Origin: Clostridiales bacterium | Lineage (GTDB): Bacteria > Bacillota > Clostridia > Lachnospirales > Anaerotignaceae | NCBI GenBank assembly: GCA_019423725.1 | Contig: JAHZAW010000003.1 | Location: 1 to 30,973 of the forward strand | Direction of reading: 5' to 3' | Length of the DNA stretch: 30,973 nucleotides | Part shown: positions 23,215-30,301 of the stretch, one piece after another | Position numbering within the stretch: position 1 is the first letter of the stretch | How the letters are laid out: every line of letters begins with the position of its first letter | Notes under the pieces: generated by a model | What the model was told of the DNA's origin: nothing | The model's input: only the letters and a program-made list of their open reading frames with translations | Database searches by the model: none | Made by a program: the position numbers and the translations under genes

Positions 23215-24417
23215 GTGTTTGATTCATTTTTATATCTTCTGAGGGGAAAGGGCCTGGATGTATCTCTTAATGAATGGCTGTCCTTTAATGAAGCCCTGGA
23301 TAAAGGCCTGGCTTACTCAAGCTTTACTAATTTTTATTATCTGTGCAGGTCTGTGCTTGTGAAAAGCGAGACTGACTTTGATAAATTTGACGGAGCCTTC
23401 CTTGAGTTTTTCAAGGATATAGATTTTCTTAACGACATACCAAAGGAGCTCCTTGACTGGCTGAATAATCCCAAGGATACGCCGGGAAATTACGACGAGG
23501 AAGTCGCCCTCCATAACATGGGGCTTGAGTATAAGAGGATAGAGGAGATGCTCAAGGAACGTCTTGAGGAGCAGGACAGTGAGCATAACGGCGGAAAATA
23601 CTGGGTCGGCACCGGAGGAATGTCCGTATTCGGAAATAACGGCAACAGTCCAAAGGGCATAAGGGTCGGCGGAGAAAGCGTGCATAAGAGGGCATTCAGG
23701 GTAGCCGGCGAGAGAAGATTCAAAGATTTCACGGAAGACAAGATAATAGACAGCAGGCAGTTTCAGATGGCCTTTAGAAAACTCAGGCAGTTTTCTTCAA
23801 AGACAGACGCGCCCAAAACTGAACTTGACCTGGATGAGAGCATAGATGAGACATGCAACAATGCAGGAAAACTCAAACTCGTATATGACAGGCCCAGGAG
23901 AAATACGGTAAAGGTGCTCATGCTCATAGACAGCGGCGGTTCCATGGATTATTACAGGGACCTCTGCGGCAAGCTGTTTATGGCTGTAAGAAAGTCAAAT
24001 CATTTTAAGGACCTTAAAATATATTATTTCCATAACAGCATATATGAGAGGCTCTATACCGATGCCGAATGTATGCCTGGAAGATGGATAGACACGGAAA
24101 TGGTATTAAGGACGCTGGGAAGCGACTATAAAGTAATAATACTTGGAGACGCGGCCATGGCTCCTTATGAGCTTTTGGGCACCAGCTCCTATTATTACAG
24201 CTATAGTATGATGGGAGAAGAAAGCGGCCTGGACTGGTTCAGGAAAGTTAAGGCCAGGTTCAAGCATATTGTATGGCTGAATCCGGGAAGTATGAACTAT
24301 ATGCCCGGAAACTACTGGAAGGAGACTCTGGGCATACTTATGGATGAATTTGATATGTATCCCCTCAGTGTAAATGGATTGGAATCAGCCCTTAAAAAAC
24401 TTATATCAGCTAAATAA
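23215..24417 (+). CDS. VWA-domain protein (CoxE-like), MoxR partner
   Basis: This 400-residue soluble protein is the partner of the preceding ATPase. The N-terminal 170 residues are mostly helical (FLYLLRGKGLDVSLNEWLSF). A middle region is rich in charged residues. The VWA domain begins at about residue 235 with LMLIDSGGSMDYYRDL, whose DSGGS supplies the MIDAS metal site; ILGDAAMAPYELLG supplies a late acidic residue. The start is GTG, supported by AGGAG nine bases upstream. Both proteins probably work in the cytoplasm, as neither has a signal peptide. The converging ribU gene shares its terminator. Confidence 0.88.
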   Translation: MFDSFLYLLRGKGLDVSLNEWLSFNEALDKGLAYSSFTNFYYLCRSVLVKSETDFDKFDGAFLEFFKDIDFLNDIPKELLDWLNNPKDTPGNYDEEVALHNMGLEYKRIEEMLKERLEEQDSEHNGGKYWVGTGGMSVFGNNGNSPKGIRVGGESVHKRAFRVAGERRFKDFTEDKIIDSRQFQMAFRKLRQFSSKTDAPKTELDLDESIDETCNNAGKLKLVYDRPRRNTVKVLMLIDSGGSMDYYRDLCGKLFMAVRKSNHFKDLKIYYFHNSIYERLYTDAECMPGRWIDTEMVLRTLGSDYKVIILGDAAMAPYELLGTSSYYYSYSMMGEESGLDWFRKVKARFKHIVWLNPGSMNYMPGNYWKETLGILMDEFDMYPLSVNGLESALKKLISAK

Positions 24418-24420
24418 TAC

Positions 24421-24454
24421 AAAAAAACCTCTCCGAAATTTTCGGAGAGGTTTT
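24421..24454. terminator. Bidirectional terminator between the VWA gene and ribU
   Basis: The perfect 12-bp stem AACCTCTCCGAA/TTCGGAGAGGTT (24426-24437 with 24441-24452) has a 3-nt loop. A-rich and T-rich flanks suit termination from both directions. Confidence 0.9.
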
Positions 24455-24464
24455 GCTGTTTATA

Positions 24465-25163
24465 TCATTCAGCATTTTCAACTGTAGTTTCTTTTATCTC
24501 ATCGTTTTTAGTTTCTTTTATCTCATCGTTTTTGCTTTCTTTTATCTCATCGTTTTTAGTTTCTTTTATCTCATCATTTTTGCTTTCTTTTTCCTTTTTG
24601 ATAGTCGCATAAACTTCTTCTCCATGGGGAATGTGGTTAGCGATCTTTTTATATATAAGGAATGTTACGAATGAGTTTACACCGGCCTTTATGACGTTGA
24701 AAGGTATGATTATAGGCACGATCATTTTCAGAACGGCTTCTCTGGGTGTGCCCATAAAAAGAGGGGTAAATACGATATTCCAAATGCACATCATGATGAC
24801 CATAACTATCGAGCCAATTACAAGGGATAAAACAGCTGTTTTTTTGCTTCTGTTTCTCTTATAAATGTTTCCGGCAACGATGGTGAAAAATCCTGTGGCG
24901 AAAATATGCATCATAACACCGATTATGCCGCTCTGTGAGCTTACGGTAAATCCCTGAATGAATGCGACGATGACAGTAAGTACAAAACCGCTCAAAGGGC
25001 CGTAAAGGAAGGTGCATATGAATATGGGGATATCCGCCGGGTCATATTCAAGGAATGACGCTGCCGGGAAAATAGGGAAGTGTATAAGATACACAAGGAT
25101 TATAGAAACAGCAGCCATCATACCCATTGTTGTAAGTTTTCTTAATTGAGATGAACGTTCCAT
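24465..25163 (-). CDS. ribU: Riboflavin ECF transporter S component RibU with repeat tail
   Basis: This 232-residue protein is RibU in its first 185 residues or so: six membrane segments, the family signature FLEYDPADIPIFICTFLYGPLSG, and WNIVFTPLFMG. RibU binds riboflavin outside the cell and works with the shared EcfAA'T module, which is not encoded here. AGGAGG lies upstream of the ATG, and an FMN riboswitch with terminator precedes the gene. The tail is unusual: after KKEKES come four copies of the octapeptide KNDEIKE(T/S), about 40 charged residues beyond the normal end, predicted to be cytoplasmic and helical. The tail is encoded by near-identical 24-bp repeats. Confidence 0.93.
   Translation of the reverse strand: MERSSQLRKLTTMGMMAAVSIILVYLIHFPIFPAASFLEYDPADIPIFICTFLYGPLSGFVLTVIVAFIQGFTVSSQSGIIGVMMHIFATGFFTIVAGNIYKRNRSKKTAVLSLVIGSIVMVIMMCIWNIVFTPLFMGTPREAVLKMIVPIIIPFNVIKAGVNSFVTFLIYKKIANHIPHGEEVYATIKKEKESKNDEIKETKNDEIKESKNDEIKETKNDEIKETTVENAE
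24487..24582 (-). repeat. Four 24-bp tandem repeats in the 3' end of ribU
   Basis: Units begin at 24487, 24511, 24535 and 24559 and differ only at two or three positions. Each encodes the octapeptide KNDEIKET or KNDEIKES in frame. Because 24 is a multiple of three, gain or loss of a unit would keep the frame. Confidence 0.9.
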
Positions 25164-25210
25164 TTTTAATTCCTCCTGAAATTATGCTGTAAAATTATGT
25201 TTAGGACATT

Positions 25211-25241
25211 AAAAAACGTGCCCAGAGGTTTTAGGACACGC
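25211..25241 (-). terminator. Riboswitch expression-platform terminator before ribU
   Basis: On the minus strand CGTGTCC pairs with GGGCACG (one G-U), with a 10-nt loop and a tail of six T. It lies between the FMN aptamer and the ribU start. Confidence 0.85.
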
Positions 25242-25257
25242 AAAAAAGACAGAACAT

Positions 25258-25400
25258 ATATCATAGTTCCTTTATCCGGACTATACCGTCGGTTCGGGGA
25301 TCTGACCCAAATCAGCTAAGAAAGCTCTCGGACTCAAGCATCGTTTATTGACCTGCTTATTACCGCCGGTGAGGAATTTCGCCTCGCCCTAAAACTGATA
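25258..25400 (-). ncRNA. FMN riboswitch upstream of ribU
   Basis: The minus strand carries the RFN cores GGGCGAGG, CCTCACCGGCGGTAAT and CCGACGGTATAGTCCGGAT in order. P1 is closed by TATCAGTTTT with a GGAACTATGATA strand. The arm that usually reads CCCGCGAGC reads TCCGAGAGC here, and an extra stem (AAGCA/TGCTT) is inserted before it. It is expected to turn ribU off at high FMN through the terminator at 25211-25241. Confidence 0.93.
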
Positions 25401-25402
25401 AC

Positions 25403-25431
25403 AGTATAATGCCGATAATGTCGAAAGTCAA
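25403..25431 (-). promoter_or_regulatory. Promoter of the FMN riboswitch-ribU unit
   Basis: On the minus strand TTGACT (25426-25431) and TATACT (25403-25408) are separated by 17 bases, immediately upstream of the aptamer. Confidence 0.8.
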
Positions 25432-25441
25432 TAGCTTATGC

Positions 25442-25470
25442 TTGTATTGAACAATTCGATGTGCTATATT
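25442..25470 (+). promoter_or_regulatory. Candidate promoter of the AEC transporter-crotonase unit
   Basis: TTGTAT (25442-25447), 17 bases and TATATT (25465-25470) lie 31 bases before the AEC start codon. The -35 is weak. Divergent from the ribU promoter. Confidence 0.45.
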
Positions 25471-25501
25471 GAATAATATCGTAGTTTTGGGGGGATAGAT
25501 T

Positions 25502-26446
25502 TTGGAACTGTTTTTTACAATAATGAGCAAACTCGTTATTCTTACTATATATATAGCCATAGGTTATGCTGCTAGAAAACTGAAAATACTGAGTGACGAA
25601 TTTTCAGACGGCATAGTAAAACTTTTGCTTTTCATATCACTGCCGGCACTGATATTAAATATTTTCCTGACATCATTTGACAGAAATATGATATCCCAGG
25701 GAATTGCCATGCTGTTGATTAGCTTTGCCATATATATCTTATCTACTCCCGTTGGATACCTGACAGCAAAACTCATGAGATTAAAGAGGGAAGAAACAGG
25801 AGTTACAGCCTTTGCCGTAACATTTCCCAATTATACATTCATAGGAATACCGGTCCTAACATCCATCCTTGGAGACCAGGTGCTTATGAACGCATCCTTT
25901 GGAAACCTTGCCTGCAGTATTTCCGTATACACCATAGGAATGCTAACCATATCGAAATTCGGGACTCAGACACCTGGAAAGGGCGGCTTCAGGCTTATGG
26001 CTGAAAAGATGTCAAAAATGCCTGTAAACTATGCTCTTCTTGGAGGTCTTATCCTGGCTCTTTTAAATGTCCACCCGCCTCAGCCCATAACTGATACCCT
26101 CACCGGACTTGCCAATCTTACGACACCCATGGCCATGATATACATAGGCGCCACATTGACAAAAAACAATCCTAAAGAGATACTTGCGGACTGGAGAGTA
26201 TATGTGACAGCCGTTATGAGACTTATAGTCATACCCCTTGCCATATATTACATAGGAAGGATATTCATATATGACCAGATGTTCCTCAATACTCTTGTTG
26301 TGGGAGCTGCCATACCTACGGCAAGTTTCTGCGCGCTGTTTGCCAAGGAATTTGGAGGAGACGATGTTCTGGCGTCGAAGTATATATTTATATCTACACT
26401 GCTTTGTCTTGTGACCATACCATTTGTATATATAATTATAATTTAA
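25502..26446 (+). CDS. AEC family transporter
   Basis: This 314-residue membrane protein of the auxin-efflux-carrier family has about ten helices in two inverted halves. The N-terminal pattern GYAARKLKILSDEFSDGIVKLLLFISLPALILNIF and the central TFPNYTFIGIPVLTSILGDQ are typical. AEC proteins carry organic acids such as malate or malonate; the substrate is not readable here. The start is TTG, chosen because GGGGGG lies seven bases upstream. It is followed 19 bases later by a crotonase gene with no terminator between them, so the two are probably cotranscribed. Divergent from ribU. Confidence 0.88.
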   Translation: MELFFTIMSKLVILTIYIAIGYAARKLKILSDEFSDGIVKLLLFISLPALILNIFLTSFDRNMISQGIAMLLISFAIYILSTPVGYLTAKLMRLKREETGVTAFAVTFPNYTFIGIPVLTSILGDQVLMNASFGNLACSISVYTIGMLTISKFGTQTPGKGGFRLMAEKMSKMPVNYALLGGLILALLNVHPPQPITDTLTGLANLTTPMAMIYIGATLTKNNPKEILADWRVYVTAVMRLIVIPLAIYYIGRIFIYDQMFLNTLVVGAAIPTASFCALFAKEFGGDDVLASKYIFISTLLCLVTIPFVYIIII

Positions 26447-26465
26447 ATATGGGGAGGAATAAATT

Positions 26466-27257
26466 ATGATTGAAAAGGTGATGGAGGGGATCAAAAATAT
26501 CTCCGGAGAAGAGAGGGATTCAATAGCGTTCCTTTATATGAACAGGGAAAAGGCACTTAATGCCCTTAATGTGGAGACACTTGGGGAGATCGTCACGGTC
26601 ATGGAGAGGATAGCCGCTGATGAGAGCATAAAGGGAGTAATAATTTCATCAAAGGGCAGGGCATTCATTGCCGGAGCTGACATAAGCGAATTCAGTGATT
26701 TTACAGCTGCCAATGGACGACTGGCCTCAAAAAGGGGACAGGCTGCCTGTGATGCCATAGAAAACCTTGAAAAGCCGGTAATAGCTGCAGTAAATGGCTA
26801 TGCCCTGGGCGGAGGATGTGAAGTAGCCCTTGCCTGCGACATAAGGATAGCATCAGAAAAGGCTGTATTTGGCCAGCCCGAGGTGAACCTTGGACTTATA
26901 CCATGCTTTGGAGGCACCCAGAGGCTCACAAGGACTGTGGGAAGCGGCATAGCAAAGGAGCTCATATTTACCGGAAGACAGGTAAAGGCTGATGAAGCCT
27001 TAAGGATAGGCCTTGTAAATAAGGTAACAGAGGCGGATAAGCTCATGGATGAGGCGGAAAATATGATGAAGCTCATACTTTCAAAATCTGCATCTGCCGT
27101 AGCCTGCGCAAAGGCTGCCATAAACAGGGGATGCGATACGGATATGACAAACGGCCTTGAGATAGAAAAGGATATGTTTGCGGCAGCATTCACACAGCCG
27201 GACGCCGTTGAAGGCACAAAGGCGTTTATGGAAAAGAGAGAACCTAATTTCAGATAA
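26466..27257 (+). CDS. Enoyl-CoA hydratase / crotonase family enzyme
   Basis: This 263-residue protein has both catalytic glutamates of true hydratases: Glu119 in GYALGGGCEVALACD and Glu139 in FGQPEVNLGLIP. The oxyanion-hole pattern RAFIAGADISEF and the FGGTQRL motif are also present. It should add water to a short-chain 2-enoyl-CoA, most likely crotonyl-CoA in butyrate metabolism. GGGGAGGAA precedes the ATG. Its usual partners (thiolase, hydroxybutyryl-CoA and butyryl-CoA dehydrogenases) are not next to it; instead it follows an AEC transporter. It converges on a small membrane protein gene and shares a terminator with it. Confidence 0.88.
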   Translation: MIEKVMEGIKNISGEERDSIAFLYMNREKALNALNVETLGEIVTVMERIAADESIKGVIISSKGRAFIAGADISEFSDFTAANGRLASKRGQAACDAIENLEKPVIAAVNGYALGGGCEVALACDIRIASEKAVFGQPEVNLGLIPCFGGTQRLTRTVGSGIAKELIFTGRQVKADEALRIGLVNKVTEADKLMDEAENMMKLILSKSASAVACAKAAINRGCDTDMTNGLEIEKDMFAAAFTQPDAVEGTKAFMEKREPNFR

Positions 27258-27267
27258 TTTTGATAAT

Positions 27268-27299
27268 AAAAAAAGGATATACTTTGTATATCCTTTTTT
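27268..27299. terminator. Bidirectional terminator after crotonase
   Basis: Perfect stem GGATATAC/GTATATCC (27275-27282 with 27286-27293), loop TTT, flanked by a run of A upstream and six T downstream. It also follows, in the minus sense, the 52-codon gene that ends at 27299. Confidence 0.9.
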
Positions 27300-27457
27300 C
27301 AGTCCTCATCTGACCAGCTCTTATCATATTCAAGGGCGGCCTGGACTTCAAACATTTTCTGGAAAGTATGGCATCCGAAGATGATTCCTACTATGGCTAT
27401 GGATGTGAGACAGACATATTTTACGATTCTGGTTATATCAAGATTATAGGGATTCAT
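27299..27457 (-). CDS. Small membrane protein, 52 residues
   Basis: The minus strand encodes MNPYNLDITRIVKYVCLTSI, then AIVGIIFGCHTF and a charged tail with Trp ending SWSDED. AAAGGAG lies eight bases upstream of the ATG, and a terminator overlaps the stop, so a real transcription unit is likely. One membrane helix (about residues 10-29), a Cys in the helix end, and an acidic, probably cytoplasmic or external tail are visible. Function unknown; I recognise no family. Its codon use (AGA, ATA, GCC) is like its neighbours. The minus-strand promoter should lie in 27470-27545, opposite to the hydrolase promoter. Confidence 0.65.
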   Translation of the reverse strand: MNPYNLDITRIVKYVCLTSIAIVGIIFGCHTFQKMFEVQAALEYDKSWSDED

Positions 27458-27547
27458 ATTCAATTCTCCTTTCGGCCTTTTTATATATTATAACCTCAAA
27501 TCAAATATATCACAATGAAAATTTGATATTATAAAATGAGCAGATTA

Positions 27548-27576
27548 TTGACATTTTATGTATATAGTGATACTAT
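27548..27576 (+). promoter_or_regulatory. Promoter of the nicotinamidase-like gene
   Basis: TTGACA (27548-27553), a 17-base spacer and TACTAT (27571-27576) lie 33 bases before the start codon. Confidence 0.8.
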
Positions 27577-27609
27577 TCTCAAGAAATTATAGAATCGGAG
27601 ATAATATTT

Positions 27610-28137
27610 ATGGAAAAGGAAAAAGTACTTGTAGTTGTTGATATGCAGAATGATTTTATCGATGGAGCCCTTGGTACGAAGGAAGCAGAGGGCATAGTTG
27701 ATAATGTCATCAAAAAAATAAAGGAGTATGATCCCAAAAACATCTATGCCACAAGGGATACCCATTATGAAAATTATCTTGAGACCAGCGAAGGCAAAAA
27801 TCTGCCTGTGGTCCACTGTGTAAAGGATACCCATGGCTGGATGCTAGAAAGCAGGGTGGCTGAGGCGCTCTCAGAGGCCAAAATCATCGACAAACCCACA
27901 TTCGGCAGTACTGACCTTGCTGATATGCTTTTTGCAAGGAATGATAAAAATCCAATAGAGATAGAAGTTATCGGATTATGTACTGATATATGCGTCGTAT
28001 CAAACGCCATACTCTTTAAGGCAAAAATGCCTGAAGTTGAGATATCAGTTGATTCTTCCTGCTGTGCCGGAGTTACGCCCAAGACCCATGAGGCTGCTTT
28101 GGAGACAATGAAAATGTGCCAGATCAAGATTAAATAA
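27610..28137 (+). CDS. Nicotinamidase/isochorismatase-family cysteine hydrolase
   Basis: This 175-residue enzyme has the catalytic triad Asp11 (VVDMQNDF), Lys95 (IIDKPTFGS) and Cys128 (GLCTDICV). Asp50 and His52 (RDTH) with His69 (VVHC) fit the metal site of nicotinamidases, which convert nicotinamide to nicotinate for NAD salvage. The cis-peptide region before the Cys is conserved. GGAGA precedes the ATG. It is a monocistronic gene with its own promoter and terminator. Nicotinamidase (pncA-type) is my preferred reading because of the metal ligands, but related amidohydrolases cannot be excluded. Confidence 0.85.
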   Translation: MEKEKVLVVVDMQNDFIDGALGTKEAEGIVDNVIKKIKEYDPKNIYATRDTHYENYLETSEGKNLPVVHCVKDTHGWMLESRVAEALSEAKIIDKPTFGSTDLADMLFARNDKNPIEIEVIGLCTDICVVSNAILFKAKMPEVEISVDSSCCAGVTPKTHEAALETMKMCQIKIK

Positions 28138-28156
28138 AATTAGCCTGACATAAAAT

Positions 28157-28184
28157 ATAAGAGCGGTCCAGCCGCTCTTTTTCA
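28157..28184 (+). terminator. Terminator of the nicotinamidase-like gene
   Basis: Perfect 8-bp stem AAGAGCGG/CCGCTCTT with loop TCCAG and a TTT tail, 21 bases after the stop codon. Confidence 0.88.
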
Positions 28185-28286
28185 TTGTGGGATCCTGCAT
28201 TAAAAATAACCATACGGCTGGTTTTGTAAGAATTTGTAAACAGATAAATTTTTATTCCGAAATTTATTTTTAGAGGCTTTATTTTC

Positions 28287-28315
28287 TTGAATAATCAGGA
28301 AAAATGTATTAATAT
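28287..28315 (+). promoter_or_regulatory. Candidate promoter of the second stalk-domain gene
   Basis: TTGAAT (28287-28292), a 17-base spacer and TAATAT (28310-28315) lie 46 bases before the start codon. The -10 is imperfect. Confidence 0.5.
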
Positions 28316-28361
28316 TTATTTATAGGTATTTCGCGGATTAATACCGTCAGGAGGGTATAAT

Positions 28362-29642
28362 ATGAAAAATTTTGGAAAGTTATTTATCACCACAGGAGCT
28401 GCGGCTCTTATGTCGGTTTCAGTATATGCGGGCGAAGCAGTTGATTCAGATTCAAGGATATTTGTAAACGGCGAGGAGATTTATGATGCATCAGCCATAA
28501 CAACTGATGGGTATACTATGATACCTCTTAGGTTCATTGTGGAAAAACTGGGCTGCCAGGTTTACTGGGACAGCGACACAAGGACTGCCACTATAAAAGA
28601 TGGAGCTGATACCATCAAATTTACCGAAGGCGTAAGATCCATGATAGTAAATGACAAAATAAAAGATATACAGGTGGCACCAATGATAGTTGATGACTAT
28701 GCATATGTGCCCTTGAGAGCGCTTTCAGACGGCCTTGATATCGATGTTACATGGAATGAGATGACAAAGACTGTTTCGGTATATTCTGCCACAGCCGCAA
28801 AGGCAAACTATAACAATGATTATTCTGAGGCGCCTGAGGCTGAGCTCAAGACAGTATATATGAAGCCTGATGAGGATATAGTTATCCCCATAAACTGTGA
28901 TCCAAATCTTGAAATAGTAGTTGATATGGATGAGGATAAGGAAAATGTATGCGAGTATACAAAGGGATATTATGAGGGAAAGAAGGCTCTTTTCATACAT
29001 TCAAATGAAAGGGGAACAGCCGGAATAACCCTGTATTATAAAGGATTTTCTTCAACAGGATATCATAGGACATATATAAATGTGCGTGTTGTTGACTCAA
29101 AGGAAAAGGCACTTACAACATTTAATGATATGCTCAAGGAAAAAGGACTCTATTATAAAGATATATTAAAAGAGATCGAAGAAAACCAGAGGAGCATCGA
29201 GACTGATAATGGACTTTTTGTATTTGACAGGACAAACGATGAATATGAGAAGCTCTTTGTTGGTGACGATGGAATGCTCATAATACCAGTTGATTACAGT
29301 GATGATGCCAGTGGAGTATTTGACATAGCCTATGACCACAGCAAACCGATCGAATGTAAATGGGGAGTATATGGCGGAAAACAGGCTGTTATGATAACAG
29401 CAACTGATTACACATATGTGCCCGTAAGAATATCATTCAAGGAAGATAACAGCGGAAAGGTATCATTTACCGTAACGGATAAGGACATGTCCGTAAAGGA
29501 AACACCTGTTGTATATGCATACGGTGAGAATGACACAGATACAACCTGGTGGGATACTTCCATACGTTCAATAGCTGAGGGCGCCCAGGAACTTCAGATA
29601 AAGAACTCACTTGTAAAAGACAGGATCGTTTATATCAAATAA
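28362..29642 (+). CDS. Secreted copper-amine-oxidase-N (stalk) domain protein
   Basis: This 426-residue protein has a signal peptide (1-23, ending VSVYAG). Two stalk-type modules follow: SRIFVNGEEIYD with YTMIPLRFIVEKLGCQVYWDSDT, then MIVDDYAYVPLRALSDGLDIDVTWNEMTKTVSVY (to about residue 145). The remaining 280 residues are rich in beta-strands and Tyr/Asp with no family I recognise; a repeat-like pair (EDIVIPINCDP near 168, GMLIIPVDYSD near 305) suggests two similar beta domains. GGAGGG precedes the ATG. Probably wall-associated. It shares only the stalk architecture with the other such gene in the window. Confidence 0.82.
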   Translation: MKNFGKLFITTGAAALMSVSVYAGEAVDSDSRIFVNGEEIYDASAITTDGYTMIPLRFIVEKLGCQVYWDSDTRTATIKDGADTIKFTEGVRSMIVNDKIKDIQVAPMIVDDYAYVPLRALSDGLDIDVTWNEMTKTVSVYSATAAKANYNNDYSEAPEAELKTVYMKPDEDIVIPINCDPNLEIVVDMDEDKENVCEYTKGYYEGKKALFIHSNERGTAGITLYYKGFSSTGYHRTYINVRVVDSKEKALTTFNDMLKEKGLYYKDILKEIEENQRSIETDNGLFVFDRTNDEYEKLFVGDDGMLIIPVDYSDDASGVFDIAYDHSKPIECKWGVYGGKQAVMITATDYTYVPVRISFKEDNSGKVSFTVTDKDMSVKETPVVYAYGENDTDTTWWDTSIRSIAEGAQELQIKNSLVKDRIVYIK

Positions 29643-29662
29643 ACAGGAAAAAGAGAAATTTG

Positions 29663-29694
29663 AGACGGTATGGATGTATTCCATACCGTTTTTG
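29663..29694 (+). terminator. Terminator of the second stalk-domain gene
   Basis: Perfect 10-bp stem ACGGTATGGA/TCCATACCGT (29665-29674 with 29680-29689), loop TGTAT, followed by TTTT. Confidence 0.9.
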
Positions 29695-29790
29695 CGTGTA
29701 TAAAGTCTTTTGGATCAAATACGGGTGTTGTTTTCAATAGATGATAATTATGGTACAATGACAGATATAAAAGAATAAGGGGAGAACATA

Positions 29791-30258
29791 ATGTATAAAG
29801 ATGAAGATTTTATGAAAATAGCCATAGAGCTTTCAGCGAAGGCTGTGGAGCATGGCAATGAACCGTTTGGAGCTGTACTTGTAAAGGACGGAGAAATAGT
29901 ATATACCAATGAAAACCAGATATATTCAGCAACGGACCCCACATTTCACGCAGAAGCGGGACTTATAAGACGTTTCTGCGCAGAGACACATATAACCGAT
30001 CTGAGCGAATATACACTTTATTCCAGCTGTGAACCATGCTTTATGTGCTCTGGAGCGCTGGTATGGGTAAAACTTGGCAGACTTGTTTATGGAGCCAGCA
30101 ATACAGATCTAAGTGAGATATTACATGAGGATGGATGCGAATGCAGCAGGATGGTATTTGATAACTCTCCATTTAAGCCGGAAGTGACTTCAGGAGTAAT
30201 GAGAGAGGAGAGCCTTGAAATCCTTGAAAAGTATTTTGCAAATCATATCAAGGGATAA
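29791..30258 (+). CDS. Cytidine/guanine deaminase-family nucleoside deaminase
   Basis: This 155-residue zinc hydrolase has the deaminase signature: His53-Ala-Glu55 (FHAEAG) and Pro-Cys83-x-x-Cys86 (SCEPCFMCSGAL) for the zinc. Length and the pattern NEPFGAVLVKDGEIV match bacterial guanine deaminase (GuaD-type) and close relatives. The tRNA adenosine deaminase TadA is related, but the substrate-binding segment after the PCxxC motif and the C-terminus (LEILEKYFANHI) look more like free-base or nucleoside deaminases. AGGGGAG precedes the ATG. It is monocistronic, with a shared terminator downstream. Confidence 0.82.
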   Translation: MYKDEDFMKIAIELSAKAVEHGNEPFGAVLVKDGEIVYTNENQIYSATDPTFHAEAGLIRRFCAETHITDLSEYTLYSSCEPCFMCSGALVWVKLGRLVYGASNTDLSEILHEDGCECSRMVFDNSPFKPEVTSGVMREESLEILEKYFANHIKG

Positions 30259-30267
30259 AATACGGAT

Positions 30268-30300
30268 AAAAAAAGACGGACTTTTAAGTCCGTCTTTTTT
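30268..30300. terminator. Bidirectional terminator between deaminase and symporter
   Basis: Perfect 9-bp stem GACGGACTT/AAGTCCGTC with loop TT, flanked by seven A and six T. It serves both converging genes; the symporter stop codon lies just beyond it. Confidence 0.92.
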
Positions 30301-30301
30301 A

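Noticed and set aside
24487..24582. Regular 24-bp repeats considered as a CRISPR array
   Set aside because: The units are directly adjacent without spacers and are translated in frame as the tail of RibU.
24453..24674. Plus-strand frame with repeated FFYLIVFSFFYLIVF
   Set aside because: It is the reverse reading of the ribU repeat tail and has no translation signals.
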